Source of the DNA: an uncultured Algimonas sp.
GTDB lineage: Bacteria > Pseudomonadota > Alphaproteobacteria > Caulobacterales > Maricaulaceae
Assembly: GCF_947498175.1 (NCBI RefSeq)
Contig: NZ_CANMJB010000014.1
Span: 1-44,222, forward strand
DNA: 44,222 bases
Direction: 5' to 3'
The stretch's first letter is position 1. Every line of letters starts with the position of its first letter. The notes under the pieces were generated by a model, which saw only the letters and a list, made by a program, of their open reading frames with translations, was not told the DNA's origin and made no database searches. A program made the position numbers and the translations under genes. This document shows positions 6,486 through 15,088 of this stretch, piece after piece.

Positions 6486-8159
6486 ATGAGCGACAAGCCG
6501 CCCGCCGACATCAACTATACGTTCAGCGATGCGGAGCTGGAGGCGCTCAAGCCCTACGGCACGGTCCGATCCCATGCGAAAGGCGAGATGCTCGTTCCGG
6601 AAGGGCGGAACCAGGCGGACATGCTGGTCACGCTGAGCGGCGAAACGCATATCTTCATCGAGACCCCCGACGGGCCGCGCCGCGTCGGCTGGATGGAGCT
6701 CGGACAGTTTTCCGGCGATATCGGCGTCATGACGGGTCAGACGACGCTCGCCTACACGATCATGGGCGAGGCCGGGGATGTCCTGCATATCGCCTATCCC
6801 GACTTCCAGCGTCTGCTGGTCGAGAATTCCCGGCTGTCCGACATCTTCATCACCACCCTGACGGCCCGGCGTGCGTTTGCGCGCGACAATCACAGCGCGG
6901 TCGTCGTCATCGGCGCGGCTCAGGACCGGCTCGTCTTCGCGGCCCGTGACCTGTTGTCCAAATTCGGCGTGCCCCATCTCTGGCTGTCACCCGATAGAGA
7001 CCCTGTCGCCAAGACCATCATGGACGCCCGGGACATCGCACTCGGCGACCTTCCGGTCGTCCTGCGCGGGCGGTCGCAAGTTCTCGTCAAGCCGACGGCG
7101 GAGGAGATTGCGTCCTCATTCGGCTTCGACTTGCTGCCGGACGGCGAGAAGGCCGACGTGCTGGTCATCGGGGCGGGACCGGCCGGTCTCGCGGCCTGCG
7201 TCTATGCCGCGTCAGAAGGGCTCGATGTCGTCGCCATCGATGCGCACAATCCGGGCGGCCAAGCCGGGACATCGTCCAAGATCGAGAATTATCTGGGCTT
7301 TCCATCCGGCGTGTCGGGACAGGAATTGACCGAGCGCGCCATGACGCAGGCGATGAAGTTCGGCGCCCGCCTCGCCGCGCCGGTCAAGGCGACCGGACTG
7401 GAACGGCACGACGATCATTACTGCCTGTCCCTGTCGGACGGTCGCCGGATCGGCGGACGCTCCGTCGTCATCGCCACCGGCGCGCAATATCGCCGCCTGC
7501 CGATCCGCGATCTGGAACGGTATGAAGGGCGCGGCATCTATTACGGCGCGACGCCGATGGAAGCGCAGCTCTGCAAGGGGTCCGAAATCGCCATCGTCGG
7601 CGCGGGCAATTCCGCCGGACAGGGCGCGGTCTTCCTCAGCCAGACCTGCGAGCACGTGCACATGCTCTACCGCCGCGCCGACATCCGCGAAACCATGTCG
7701 GAGTATCTGGTCCGCCGTCTCGAAGAAACGCCGAACATCACGCTGCACCCGCAAACGGAAATCGCCGCGCTGCACGGGCTCGAAACCGACGACATCGACA
7801 CCGACCGCCTGACCGGCATTTCGGTCCGGCGACGCGACGCGGGCGACATCGTGCCGCTCGATACGCCTTTCGTCTTCCTTTTCGTCGGTGCCCGCCCGTT
7901 CACGGACTGGCTGCCCGACAGCATCGCCTGCGACCGCAGCGGCTTCGTCCAGACCGGGGCCCGGATCAGCGACGCCGTCCTGGCGGACGCCCGTTGGGAT
8001 TTGGACAGACGGCCCACCGATTTCGAAACCAGTTGGCCGCGCATCTATGCCGTGGGCGACGTTCAGGCCGGGTCGGTCAAGCGCGTCGCCTCGGCCGTCG
8101 GCCAGGGGTCCGTCGTGGTAAGCGCGATCCATGCGGCGCTCGGGGAAACGGCGTCCTAG
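6486..8159 (+). CDS. cNMP-domain/thioredoxin-reductase-like FAD oxidoreductase
   Basis: A 557-residue fusion. Residues about 10-130 form a cyclic-nucleotide-binding-like beta-roll, about 135-205 a small alpha/beta domain, and about 210-557 a class II pyridine-nucleotide-disulfide oxidoreductase with FAD motif GAGPAGLAACVYAAS, the GQAGTSSKIENYLGFP block and NADPH motif GAGNSAGQGA. The redox-active CxxC of true thioredoxin reductase is missing; that place reads YYGATPMEAQLC. The phosphate-binding cassette of the cNMP domain (GDIGVMTGQTTLAYT) lacks the usual Arg. It is therefore an NAD(P)H-flavin enzyme of unknown acceptor rather than a thioredoxin reductase. Its stop shares CTAG with holC. Confidence 0.9.
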   Translation: MSDKPPADINYTFSDAELEALKPYGTVRSHAKGEMLVPEGRNQADMLVTLSGETHIFIETPDGPRRVGWMELGQFSGDIGVMTGQTTLAYTIMGEAGDVLHIAYPDFQRLLVENSRLSDIFITTLTARRAFARDNHSAVVVIGAAQDRLVFAARDLLSKFGVPHLWLSPDRDPVAKTIMDARDIALGDLPVVLRGRSQVLVKPTAEEIASSFGFDLLPDGEKADVLVIGAGPAGLAACVYAASEGLDVVAIDAHNPGGQAGTSSKIENYLGFPSGVSGQELTERAMTQAMKFGARLAAPVKATGLERHDDHYCLSLSDGRRIGGRSVVIATGAQYRRLPIRDLERYEGRGIYYGATPMEAQLCKGSEIAIVGAGNSAGQGAVFLSQTCEHVHMLYRRADIRETMSEYLVRRLEETPNITLHPQTEIAALHGLETDDIDTDRLTGISVRRRDAGDIVPLDTPFVFLFVGARPFTDWLPDSIACDRSGFVQTGARISDAVLADARWDLDRRPTDFETSWPRIYAVGDVQAGSVKRVASAVGQGSVVVSAIHAALGETAS

Positions 8160-8620
8160 GTCGAGGCCTTCTTCTCCCAGCCTCCCCGTTCGCCCTGCTG
8201 CCAGTAGCTCATCGTCGCATCCGCATCCGCCAGCGCTTTCCAACGCGCGCGTTCGCGCTTCACCGCGTCCTGCGAACGACCGTCGATCATGACCATGACG
8301 CGCGATACGGCGGAAACGTCTCCGACATCCGCCCCGTCGATCAGGAACACGGCGTCGAACCCGTCGGCGCTGTCGGCCTTGTTCGCCAGCAGGACCGGCT
8401 GCTGATCCGCGCGGCCCTGATCCTCGCGGCCGTGCGGCAGGAAGCTCTGGTCCTGGAAAGTCCAGAGATAATCGTCCCATTCGGCCAGGTCGGTCCCGTC
8501 GGGAAACCGCACCAGCGCCCGCCAGCCCTTGGCCAGAGTCTTGCCCAGCAAATCCGGCAGCACGCCTTTCAGCGTGCTCGCCTCCAGATGGTAGAACCAG
8601 TATTCGGGCGTCTCGGCGAT
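8156..8620 (-). CDS. holC: DNA polymerase III chi subunit, apparent ATC start
   Basis: Encodes the clamp-loader chi subunit that links the polymerase III holoenzyme to SSB; about 154 residues from the start chosen. The core EYWFYHLEASTLKGVLPDLLGKTL and the later VFLIDGADV segment match the family, and holC next to pepA is a common order. The only ATG/GTG/TTG start in a suitable place is GTG at 8689, which adds 23 unlikely residues. A perfect AAGGAG (8627-8632) sits six bases before ATC at 8618-8620, exactly where homologues begin, so I annotate ATC as the probable initiator. A GTG start at 8689 or a base error at 8618 cannot be excluded. Confidence 0.85.
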   Translation of the reverse strand: MAETPEYWFYHLEASTLKGVLPDLLGKTLAKGWRALVRFPDGTDLAEWDDYLWTFQDQSFLPHGREDQGRADQQPVLLANKADSADGFDAVFLIDGADVGDVSAVSRVMVMIDGRSQDAVKRERARWKALADADATMSYWQQGERGGWEKKAST

Positions 8621-8724
8621 GAGCGTCTCCTTGGGCGGTCTTCCGAGCCTGTCATGCGCTTCGCGCCTGCCCGCGCCGTATTGCGGCACAGCGCTCCGCT
8701 ACGAAACAGCCAAAGGCCTGTTTT

Positions 8725-10245
8725 CTAACGCTCCGCGCCTTCGTGGTTGGAGGCGATCCAGCGGTTGAGCAGGCGCACGCCGAAGCCCGTGCCGAACGTG
8801 CTTTCGCGCGCATCGTGACGGCCCGACGGTTTCATCGCCGTGCCCGCCACGTCCAGGTGGGCCCAGACCGTGCCCTTGGGCACGAAACGCTGCAGGAACT
8901 GCGCCGCCGTGATCGACCCGGCCGCCCGGCCGCCAATGTTCTTCATGTCGGCATTGGGCGAGTTGAGCAGCTTGTCGTAAGGCTTGCCGAGCGGCATGCG
9001 CCACACCTTGTCCGTGCTGGCGTCCCCGGCCAGGTTCAGCTGTTCGGCCAAGCCGTCATCGTTGGAGAACAGTCCGGCATATTCGTGCCCCAGTCCGATG
9101 ACGATGGCCCCGGTCAGCGTCGCGAGATCGACGCAGGCTGCGGGTTTGTACTTGTCGATGGAGTAGTGAAGCGCGTCGCACAGGACGAGCCGGCCCTCGG
9201 CATCCGTGTTCTGAACCTCGATCGTCTGGCCGCTCATGGAGGTGACGATGTCGCCCGGGTTTTGCGCGCGACCGTCCGGCATGTTCTCGACCAGCCCGAC
9301 GACGCCGATGACGTTCGCCTTCGCTTTGCGCTTGGCCAGCGCCATCATCGTACCGACCACGGCGGCCGATCCGCCCATGTCGCCCTTCATGTCCCACATG
9401 TTCGCGCCGGGCTTCAGGCTGATGCCGCCCGAATCGAAGGTCAGCCCCTTGCCGACCAGAAGAGCCGGCGCATCGCCGTCCCGTCCGTGCAGATGCTTCA
9501 AAACGACAAGGAAGCTTTCGCGCTCCGAGCCTTTGCCGACACCGAGCAGGGCCTGCATGCCGAGCTCGTCCATCTCCGCTTCGCCCAGCACTTCGATCTC
9601 CAGACCGAGCTCTTCGAGCGCGACGAGGCGGTCCTTGTAGGTTTCCGGATAGAGGACGTTGGGCGGTTCGTTGACCAGGTCGCGGGCGAACACCATGCCG
9701 TCGCCGACCGGGCCGTAATAGTTGTCATAGGCGTTCCGGGCGGCGGCGGGGTCGTCCACGGCGACTCGGACTGTTTCGAGCGGCCGGGTCTTGGGCAACG
9801 TCGCCTTGCTCTTGTGTCGGTTGAACGCGTAGCTGGCCAGGCGCGCGCCGAGCGCGGCGCGGGCGGCGTCATCGGCCGTGGCGTCCGATCCGCCGAGATG
9901 GATGGTCAGCTCGCGCACGCCGGAGCCCTTCATGGCCTTGGCGGTTTCCGCCACGGCCATTTCGTAATCGAATGTCTCGTCGTCGCCGCGGGCGCGCACG
10001 AAGACCTGCACCGCATCCTGCCCGTTCGCGACGAACGTGGAGAATTTCCGGCCCGACTTGTTCTTAAAGCCTGTCGCTTGGGCGACGGCGTCCAGTCCGG
10101 CGCCGGGATAGAGCCGGTCGTAACCCTCCACCCGGTCCGAATCGGTGAGGATGAGGGCCGCGCCTTGGGGGGCCGCGTCTTCGTCGACGAAGGTAACCCG
10201 GACCGTTTCGGTCAATTCTGCGGAATTCTTCTTATTGCCTGCCAT
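8725..10245 (-). CDS. pepA: Leucyl aminopeptidase (M17 family)
   Basis: A 506-residue cytosolic di-metal aminopeptidase that removes N-terminal residues from peptides; family members form hexamers. The C-terminal catalytic domain shows GKGLTFDSGG and the M17 signature NTDAEGRL, which hold the metal ligands and the catalytic Lys/Arg. The N-terminal domain (residues 1-170) is divergent, as is normal. It is transcribed away from lptF, with 147 bases between the starts, and is followed by holC 104 bases past its stop (or 35 bases if the GTG start is used). Confidence 0.96.
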   Translation of the reverse strand: MAGNKKNSAELTETVRVTFVDEDAAPQGAALILTDSDRVEGYDRLYPGAGLDAVAQATGFKNKSGRKFSTFVANGQDAVQVFVRARGDDETFDYEMAVAETAKAMKGSGVRELTIHLGGSDATADDAARAALGARLASYAFNRHKSKATLPKTRPLETVRVAVDDPAAARNAYDNYYGPVGDGMVFARDLVNEPPNVLYPETYKDRLVALEELGLEIEVLGEAEMDELGMQALLGVGKGSERESFLVVLKHLHGRDGDAPALLVGKGLTFDSGGISLKPGANMWDMKGDMGGSAAVVGTMMALAKRKAKANVIGVVGLVENMPDGRAQNPGDIVTSMSGQTIEVQNTDAEGRLVLCDALHYSIDKYKPAACVDLATLTGAIVIGLGHEYAGLFSNDDGLAEQLNLAGDASTDKVWRMPLGKPYDKLLNSPNADMKNIGGRAAGSITAAQFLQRFVPKGTVWAHLDVAGTAMKPSGRHDARESTFGTGFGVRLLNRWIASNHEGAER

Positions 10246-10392
10246 GATGCCCTATACTGCGTGTGATTATGTTCGGTTCTTAATCGTCTTGCGTCTGGTA
10301 ATGCGCGCAACGCGGAATTAAAACCCGAAACAACCCGGTGTTGCGCCTGCGACGCAGGCATCTTCCGGGAAAAGGGGTCTATTCATCAGCTT
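10246..10392. promoter_or_regulatory. Divergent pepA/lptF promoter region
   Basis: This 147-base gap between divergent starts must hold both promoters. On the minus strand a TATAGGGCAT string lies directly before the pepA ATG. A GCCTGC-GAC-GCAGGC inverted repeat lies about 30 bases before the lptF ATG and could be an operator or leader hairpin. No factor can be named. Confidence 0.35.
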
Positions 10393-11556
10393 ATGCCGCT
10401 TCTGCAGCGATATTTCTGGACTCAGGCTTTCTGGCCGACAGTCCTCGCCCTGGCCGCGTTGGCCCTGCTCGCGCTGTTGACGCAGTCGCTGCAGACGCTC
10501 GACCTGATTGTGGAGAACCGGCAGAGCGCGCTGACGTTCCTCAAGATCACCGTGCTGGCCCTGCCGCAGCTGATCGGCATCATCCTGCCGCTCGCCGTCT
10601 TCATGGCGGCGCTTTACGCGCTCAACCGGCTCAACGGCGATTCGGAAGTCATCGTGGCCAAGGCTGCGGGCGCCTCGCCTTGGCAGATCGCCTCCCCGCT
10701 CGTGCGCCTCGGCGTCATGGCGATGATCGTGCACCTGCTCATCACCCTGTTCGTGCAGCCCGCCTCGTTCCGGCAGATGCGCGTGGAAGTCTTCAAGGTG
10801 CGCACCGACCTTGCGTCGCAGCTGGTCCAGGCCGGCAGCTTCGTCACCCCGTCGCGGAACCTCACGCTCTATGCCAGCGAAATCGGGGCGGGCAACACGC
10901 TGCAGGACATCATCATCCACGACGAACGCGATCCGTCCGACGTCATCACCCACACGGCCAAGACGGGCGAAGTGCAGCGCACGCCCAACGGCGCGGCGTT
11001 GCTGCTGCGCGACGGCGCCGTGCAGAAGCGCCTGCCGGACGGATCGCTCGACGTGATCCAGTTCGAAGACTACCGCCTCGACATGTCGGAGGCGTTCGCC
11101 TTCGATACGCGCATGCGCCTCAAACCGTCCGATCTCTATCTGGGCGAACTGCTCAGGCCCGACGCGAACAGCTTCCTGCCCGAACCGCGGCGGCGGGAAT
11201 ATGCGGCCGAAGGCCATGCGCGCCTGTCGGCGCCGCTCTACAATGTCGCGCTCATAATGCTGGCCCTGTGCTTCATGATCCGCGGCGAACATCGCCGCAT
11301 GGGGTATGGCCGCCGCATCGTCTTTTGCGCGGCCATCGGGTTCGCGATCCGGATATTCGGCTTCACCGCGACGTCTGCGGCGGAATCGAACATGTCCGCC
11401 AATATCGTGCAATATCTCATACCGGCCGTCGTGATCCTTGCCTGCGGCGCCTATCTGCTGCGGCGCAAGCGCTTCACCGCCTACGGAGCGAAGCGCCGCG
11501 CTGAAGCCTACATCGCCGGCGTCGCCGCCAAGCGGACCGCAGCCGGGACGGCCTGA
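10393..11556 (+). CDS. lptF: LPS export permease LptF
   Basis: A 387-residue inner-membrane permease of the LptB2FG transporter that extracts lipopolysaccharide and feeds it to LptC/LptA. The layout is typical: N-terminal helices (about residues 10-35, 50-75 and 100-125), a periplasmic beta-jellyroll in the middle, and three C-terminal helices (about 275-360). The family LxxLNRLNGDSEV-type block after helix 2 is clear. It starts the operon lptF-lptG-surA-pdxA-rsmA, and its TGA overlaps the lptG ATG by one base (TGATG). Confidence 0.94.
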   Translation: MPLLQRYFWTQAFWPTVLALAALALLALLTQSLQTLDLIVENRQSALTFLKITVLALPQLIGIILPLAVFMAALYALNRLNGDSEVIVAKAAGASPWQIASPLVRLGVMAMIVHLLITLFVQPASFRQMRVEVFKVRTDLASQLVQAGSFVTPSRNLTLYASEIGAGNTLQDIIIHDERDPSDVITHTAKTGEVQRTPNGAALLLRDGAVQKRLPDGSLDVIQFEDYRLDMSEAFAFDTRMRLKPSDLYLGELLRPDANSFLPEPRRREYAAEGHARLSAPLYNVALIMLALCFMIRGEHRRMGYGRRIVFCAAIGFAIRIFGFTATSAAESNMSANIVQYLIPAVVILACGAYLLRRKRFTAYGAKRRAEAYIAGVAAKRTAAGTA

Positions 11557-12650
11557 TGCCCGATACGCTGTTCCGTTATGTCATGGCGCGGTCCGCCCGA
11601 AGCCTGACCATCGCCTTCCTGGTGGTCACGGGCATCATCATGCTGGTCGACTTCGTCGAAGCGAACCGCGATCTCGGGGCGGATGTGGACATCACGCCGA
11701 TGCAGCTGCTCTCGCTGACACTGATGAAGACGCCCAGCCTGATCGAACAGACCATTCCGTTCGTCGTGCTGTTCGGCATGATGGGCGCGATCAACGGCAT
11801 GAACCGCCGATCTGAACTGATCGTCATGCGCGCCTCCGGGCAATCGGCCTGGACCATCATCCGCCCGGCGGTGTGGCTGGCCGGGCTGGTCGGACTGGTC
11901 TGGGCCGTCGTGGTCAACCCCCTGGCCACGCATCTCTACGACACGTTCGAGAAAACCGCGGCGGAGTGGATCGGCGGCGGCCCGGTCCCCCAAGAGGGCA
12001 CGGTCTGGTTGCGCGAAGGCCGGGGGGACCAGCAGATCGTCATTCGCGCCGATGCGATGGACATGTCGGACTGGACGCTCGACAAGGCGACGTTCCTGAT
12101 CCTGGACCGCGACCCGGACGGCAAGACGCGATTTTCACGCCGCTTCGATGCGTCGACCGCCACGCTGTCGCCCAATGGATACTGGCAGCTTCGAGACGTC
12201 GTCGAGAACGCGCCCGGCGAGCCGATGCAGAAACTGCGCGGCCTGTCCATGCCCACAGGGATGGACGCGGCGGCGGTGATCGAACAGACGGGTGGGGAGA
12301 CGCAGGCGAGCTTCTGGGACATGCCGGGCGCGATCCGCGACAATGAGGCCGCCGGCTTTTCCGCGCGGGCGCTACGGCTGCAATTCAACCGCCTGCTCTC
12401 CCTGCCCGTGATGCTGATCGCCATGACGTTCATCGCGGCGGGCGTGTCGATGAGCCTGGCGCGCGAAGGCGGAACGCTGCGCCTGCTCATCATCGGCGCC
12501 GCCCTGGGATTTGCCGTCTTCTTCGCCGATTCCATGGTCGTCGCCTTCGGCGAAGTCGCGATCGTGCCGATCGTCATGGCGACGTGGTCCGTGCCGCTCG
12601 TCGTGCTGATGCTCGGCATCACCCATCTGTCGCGCATCGAAGACGGTTGA
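11556..12650 (+). CDS. lptG: LPS export permease LptG
   Basis: A 364-residue partner of LptF with the same plan of helices at both ends and a periplasmic jellyroll between. The RSELIVMRASGQSAW coupling-helix region, which contacts LptB, is well kept. Coupled to lptF by a TGATG overlap. In related bacteria the next gene is lptD; here the next gene is surA, 136 bases further on. Confidence 0.94.
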   Translation: MPDTLFRYVMARSARSLTIAFLVVTGIIMLVDFVEANRDLGADVDITPMQLLSLTLMKTPSLIEQTIPFVVLFGMMGAINGMNRRSELIVMRASGQSAWTIIRPAVWLAGLVGLVWAVVVNPLATHLYDTFEKTAAEWIGGGPVPQEGTVWLREGRGDQQIVIRADAMDMSDWTLDKATFLILDRDPDGKTRFSRRFDASTATLSPNGYWQLRDVVENAPGEPMQKLRGLSMPTGMDAAAVIEQTGGETQASFWDMPGAIRDNEAAGFSARALRLQFNRLLSLPVMLIAMTFIAAGVSMSLAREGGTLRLLIIGAALGFAVFFADSMVVAFGEVAIVPIVMATWSVPLVVLMLGITHLSRIEDG

Positions 12651-12786
12651 TGACTGAAATTTAAGGACCGCAGCGGACCGGCCCCTTTATGCAGAGGGCC
12701 GCGCGCCACGATTGCGGGGTCCGGCGCGGGCCGCTAAAGGCATCTCCGAGAACGACCCAACGGCGCCCAGGCGCACGGATGAAAGT

Positions 12787-14073
12787 ATGGCCATGGATCT
12801 GGTGAAAACATCGTTGAGCGGATTGGCGCTTGCCGTCATGACGGCCGCATCGCCCGCACTGGCGCAGCAGCCCATTCAGACACAGCCGCAAACGCAGACG
12901 GCGTCGCCCGCCGCCCATTCCATCGCCGCCGTCGTCAATGACGACATCATCACCAGCCATGACCTGCGCCAGCGCGTCCTGTTCATCCTCGCCACGACCG
13001 GCGTGGAGCGCAACGAACAGACCTTGATGCGCGTGCAGCAACAGGCCTTGCGCAACCTCATCGACGAACATCTCCAGATGCAGGAAGCGCAGCGGTTCGA
13101 ACTGTCGATCGACGATGCCCAAGTGAACCAGTCCGTCGGGCGCCTGATCGGCCGCAACGGCCTCGACCCCGAGGAAGTCGTGCAACGGCTCGCCTCTGTC
13201 GGCGTGTCGATCGAGACGTTGCGCGACCAGATCCGCTCCGAGATCGCCTGGCAGAGACTGGTCAACGGCCTGTTCGGCCAGCGCATCCGGATTTCCGACA
13301 CGGTCATCGACGAAACCATCGACCGAATCTCCGCAACGGCGGACGAGCCGTCCTACCGCATGGCCGAAATCTACATCGAAGCGACGCCTGAGATCGGCGG
13401 AGCCGAGGGGGCGCTGGAAGGCGCGCAGGCGATGATTTCGCAATTGGCCGAAGGGGCGCCCTTCGCCGTGCTGGCGCAGCAGTTCTCCAGCGCGCCGTCC
13501 GCTGCCGCAGGCGGCGACATGGGCTGGGTCAAGGTCGGCGACGTCCGCCCCGAGGTCGCGGCCGTCATCCCCGAACTGGACGACAGCGAAGTGTCCGAAC
13601 CGATCGTCGTCCCGGGCGGCGTCTATGTCGTGGCCCTCATCGAGCGGCGCGTTTCCGAAAACGACACGCTCTACACATTGTCGCAGTTGACGGCCGAAGC
13701 GGAGGATTTCCAGACGGCGAGCGCGCGTCTGGAAAACTTGCGCGAAGACATCGACGGATGCGGATCGCTCGACGGGCTGACCGAAACGGCCGGCGATCTG
13801 CGCGCGGCGTCGATGGGCGAGCTGAAAGCGTCCGAAATGAACGACGAACTGGCCGCCATTCTTGCTGAAACCGGTGTCGGCGAGATGTCGGCCCCGATCG
13901 AGCGTCCGAATGGCGCTGCCGGGATCGTCATTTGCGAGCGCGAACTGACCGGATCGGAAATCCCGACCCGCGACGATGTTGAGAACCGCCTCATGGACAC
14001 GCAACTGGCCCAGGCCTCCCGGCGCCATTTGCGCGACCTGCGCCGCAAGGCATCGATTTCCGTGCGCGGATAG
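12787..14073 (+). CDS. surA: SurA-like periplasmic peptidyl-prolyl isomerase/chaperone
   Basis: A 428-residue exported protein. A signal peptide (about residues 1-24, ending SPALA-Q) is followed by a SurA N-terminal domain (IAAVVNDDIITSHDLRQR) and a parvulin domain with the YRMAEIYIEA and GGDMGWV blocks; a second parvulin-like segment near residues 310-390 is degenerate. SurA helps fold outer-membrane barrels, including LptD. I start at ATG 12787 (MAMDLVK) because the frame upstream to 12712 adds a charged stretch that would spoil the signal peptide. Two bases separate its stop codon's G from the pdxA ATG. Confidence 0.9.
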   Translation: MAMDLVKTSLSGLALAVMTAASPALAQQPIQTQPQTQTASPAAHSIAAVVNDDIITSHDLRQRVLFILATTGVERNEQTLMRVQQQALRNLIDEHLQMQEAQRFELSIDDAQVNQSVGRLIGRNGLDPEEVVQRLASVGVSIETLRDQIRSEIAWQRLVNGLFGQRIRISDTVIDETIDRISATADEPSYRMAEIYIEATPEIGGAEGALEGAQAMISQLAEGAPFAVLAQQFSSAPSAAAGGDMGWVKVGDVRPEVAAVIPELDDSEVSEPIVVPGGVYVVALIERRVSENDTLYTLSQLTAEAEDFQTASARLENLREDIDGCGSLDGLTETAGDLRAASMGELKASEMNDELAAILAETGVGEMSAPIERPNGAAGIVICERELTGSEIPTRDDVENRLMDTQLAQASRRHLRDLRRKASISVRG

Positions 14074-14074
14074 A

Positions 14075-15088
14075 ATGAAGCCTCTCGCCCTGACCTTGGG
14101 CGATCCGGCCGGCATCGGACCGGAAATCACCTGGAAAGCGTGGGACCGGCTGCGCCGAGAGCCGGATCTGGCGTTCGCGGTCATCGCGCCGCCCGAAACG
14201 CTGCAACAGATTGCCCGGGCCGACCATCCGGTGCGCGAAATATCGGCGCTTTCCGATACGAAGGCCGCGTTCGCCGACGCCCTTCCCGTTCTAGCCATAG
14301 AGGGCCATGCCGCGCGACCCGGACACCCCGATCCGGGCCATGCCGACACGATCACGCACAGCATACGAACGGCCGTCTCGCTGACGCTGGACGGCCAGGC
14401 GGACGCCGTCGTGACCAATCCCATCGCCAAGGACGTGCTCTACCGCGCCGGTTTCTCCTTTCCCGGACACACCGAATATCTCGGCGCGCTGTGCCAGGGC
14501 GTCGATGCGCCTTATCATCCCGGCCCGGTCATGATGCTGACAGCGCCCGACGGCACGGACCGCGACCTGCGTGTCGGACTCACGACCATCCACATACCGG
14601 TCTGTTCGACATGCGACGCCATCACGCCGGACGCTGTTTTGGACGCGGCCCGGACCCTGCTCGGTGCGCTGCGGCTGGATTTTGGCATCGCCAAGCCGCG
14701 GCTCGCCGTCTGCGGTCTCAATCCGCATGCAGGCGAAGGCGGGGCGCTGGGCACCGAAGAACAGGACATCATCAACCCCGTCTGCCGCCTGTTGCGCAGC
14801 GAGGGCCACGACGTCACCGACGCCCTGCCTGCCGACACGCTGTTCCATGCCGAAGCGCGCCAGACCTATGACGGTGTGCTGGCAATGTATCACGACCAGG
14901 GCCTGATCCCGGTCAAGACGCTGGATTTCCACCGCGGCGTCAACGTCACGCTGGGCCTGCCCATCGTGCGCACCAGTCCGGACCACGGCACCGCATTCAA
15001 CATCGCCGGACAGGGGATCGCCCGACCGGATTCCCTCATCGCCGCTCTGCGCAAGGCGCGCGAGATCGCGAACAATCGTCATGGCTGA
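14075..15088 (+). CDS. pdxA: 4-hydroxythreonine-4-phosphate dehydrogenase
   Basis: A 337-residue NAD-dependent, divalent-metal enzyme of the DXP-dependent pyridoxal phosphate route; it oxidises 4-phosphohydroxy-L-threonine for PdxJ. Family blocks are LTLGDPAGIGPEI at the N-terminus and the three metal-histidine segments PGHTEYL, NPHAGEGG and YHDQGLIPVK. The start is one base after the surA stop codon and the 3' end overlaps rsmA by 8 bases, so the three genes are tightly coupled. pdxH, the last step of the same pathway, lies at 42527 in this window but is unlinked. Confidence 0.96.
   Translation: MKPLALTLGDPAGIGPEITWKAWDRLRREPDLAFAVIAPPETLQQIARADHPVREISALSDTKAAFADALPVLAIEGHAARPGHPDPGHADTITHSIRTAVSLTLDGQADAVVTNPIAKDVLYRAGFSFPGHTEYLGALCQGVDAPYHPGPVMMLTAPDGTDRDLRVGLTTIHIPVCSTCDAITPDAVLDAARTLLGALRLDFGIAKPRLAVCGLNPHAGEGGALGTEEQDIINPVCRLLRSEGHDVTDALPADTLFHAEARQTYDGVLAMYHDQGLIPVKTLDFHRGVNVTLGLPIVRTSPDHGTAFNIAGQGIARPDSLIAALRKAREIANNRHG

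Noticed and set aside
8621-8689. GTG 8689 as the start of holC
   Set aside because: It adds 23 residues absent from the family, with a weak ribosome site, whereas a perfect AAGGAG points to codon 8618-8620. Kept as the fallback start.
12661-14430. A 589-codon minus-strand frame opposite surA
   Set aside because: Antisense shadow of a well-supported SurA-type gene with biased composition and no motif.
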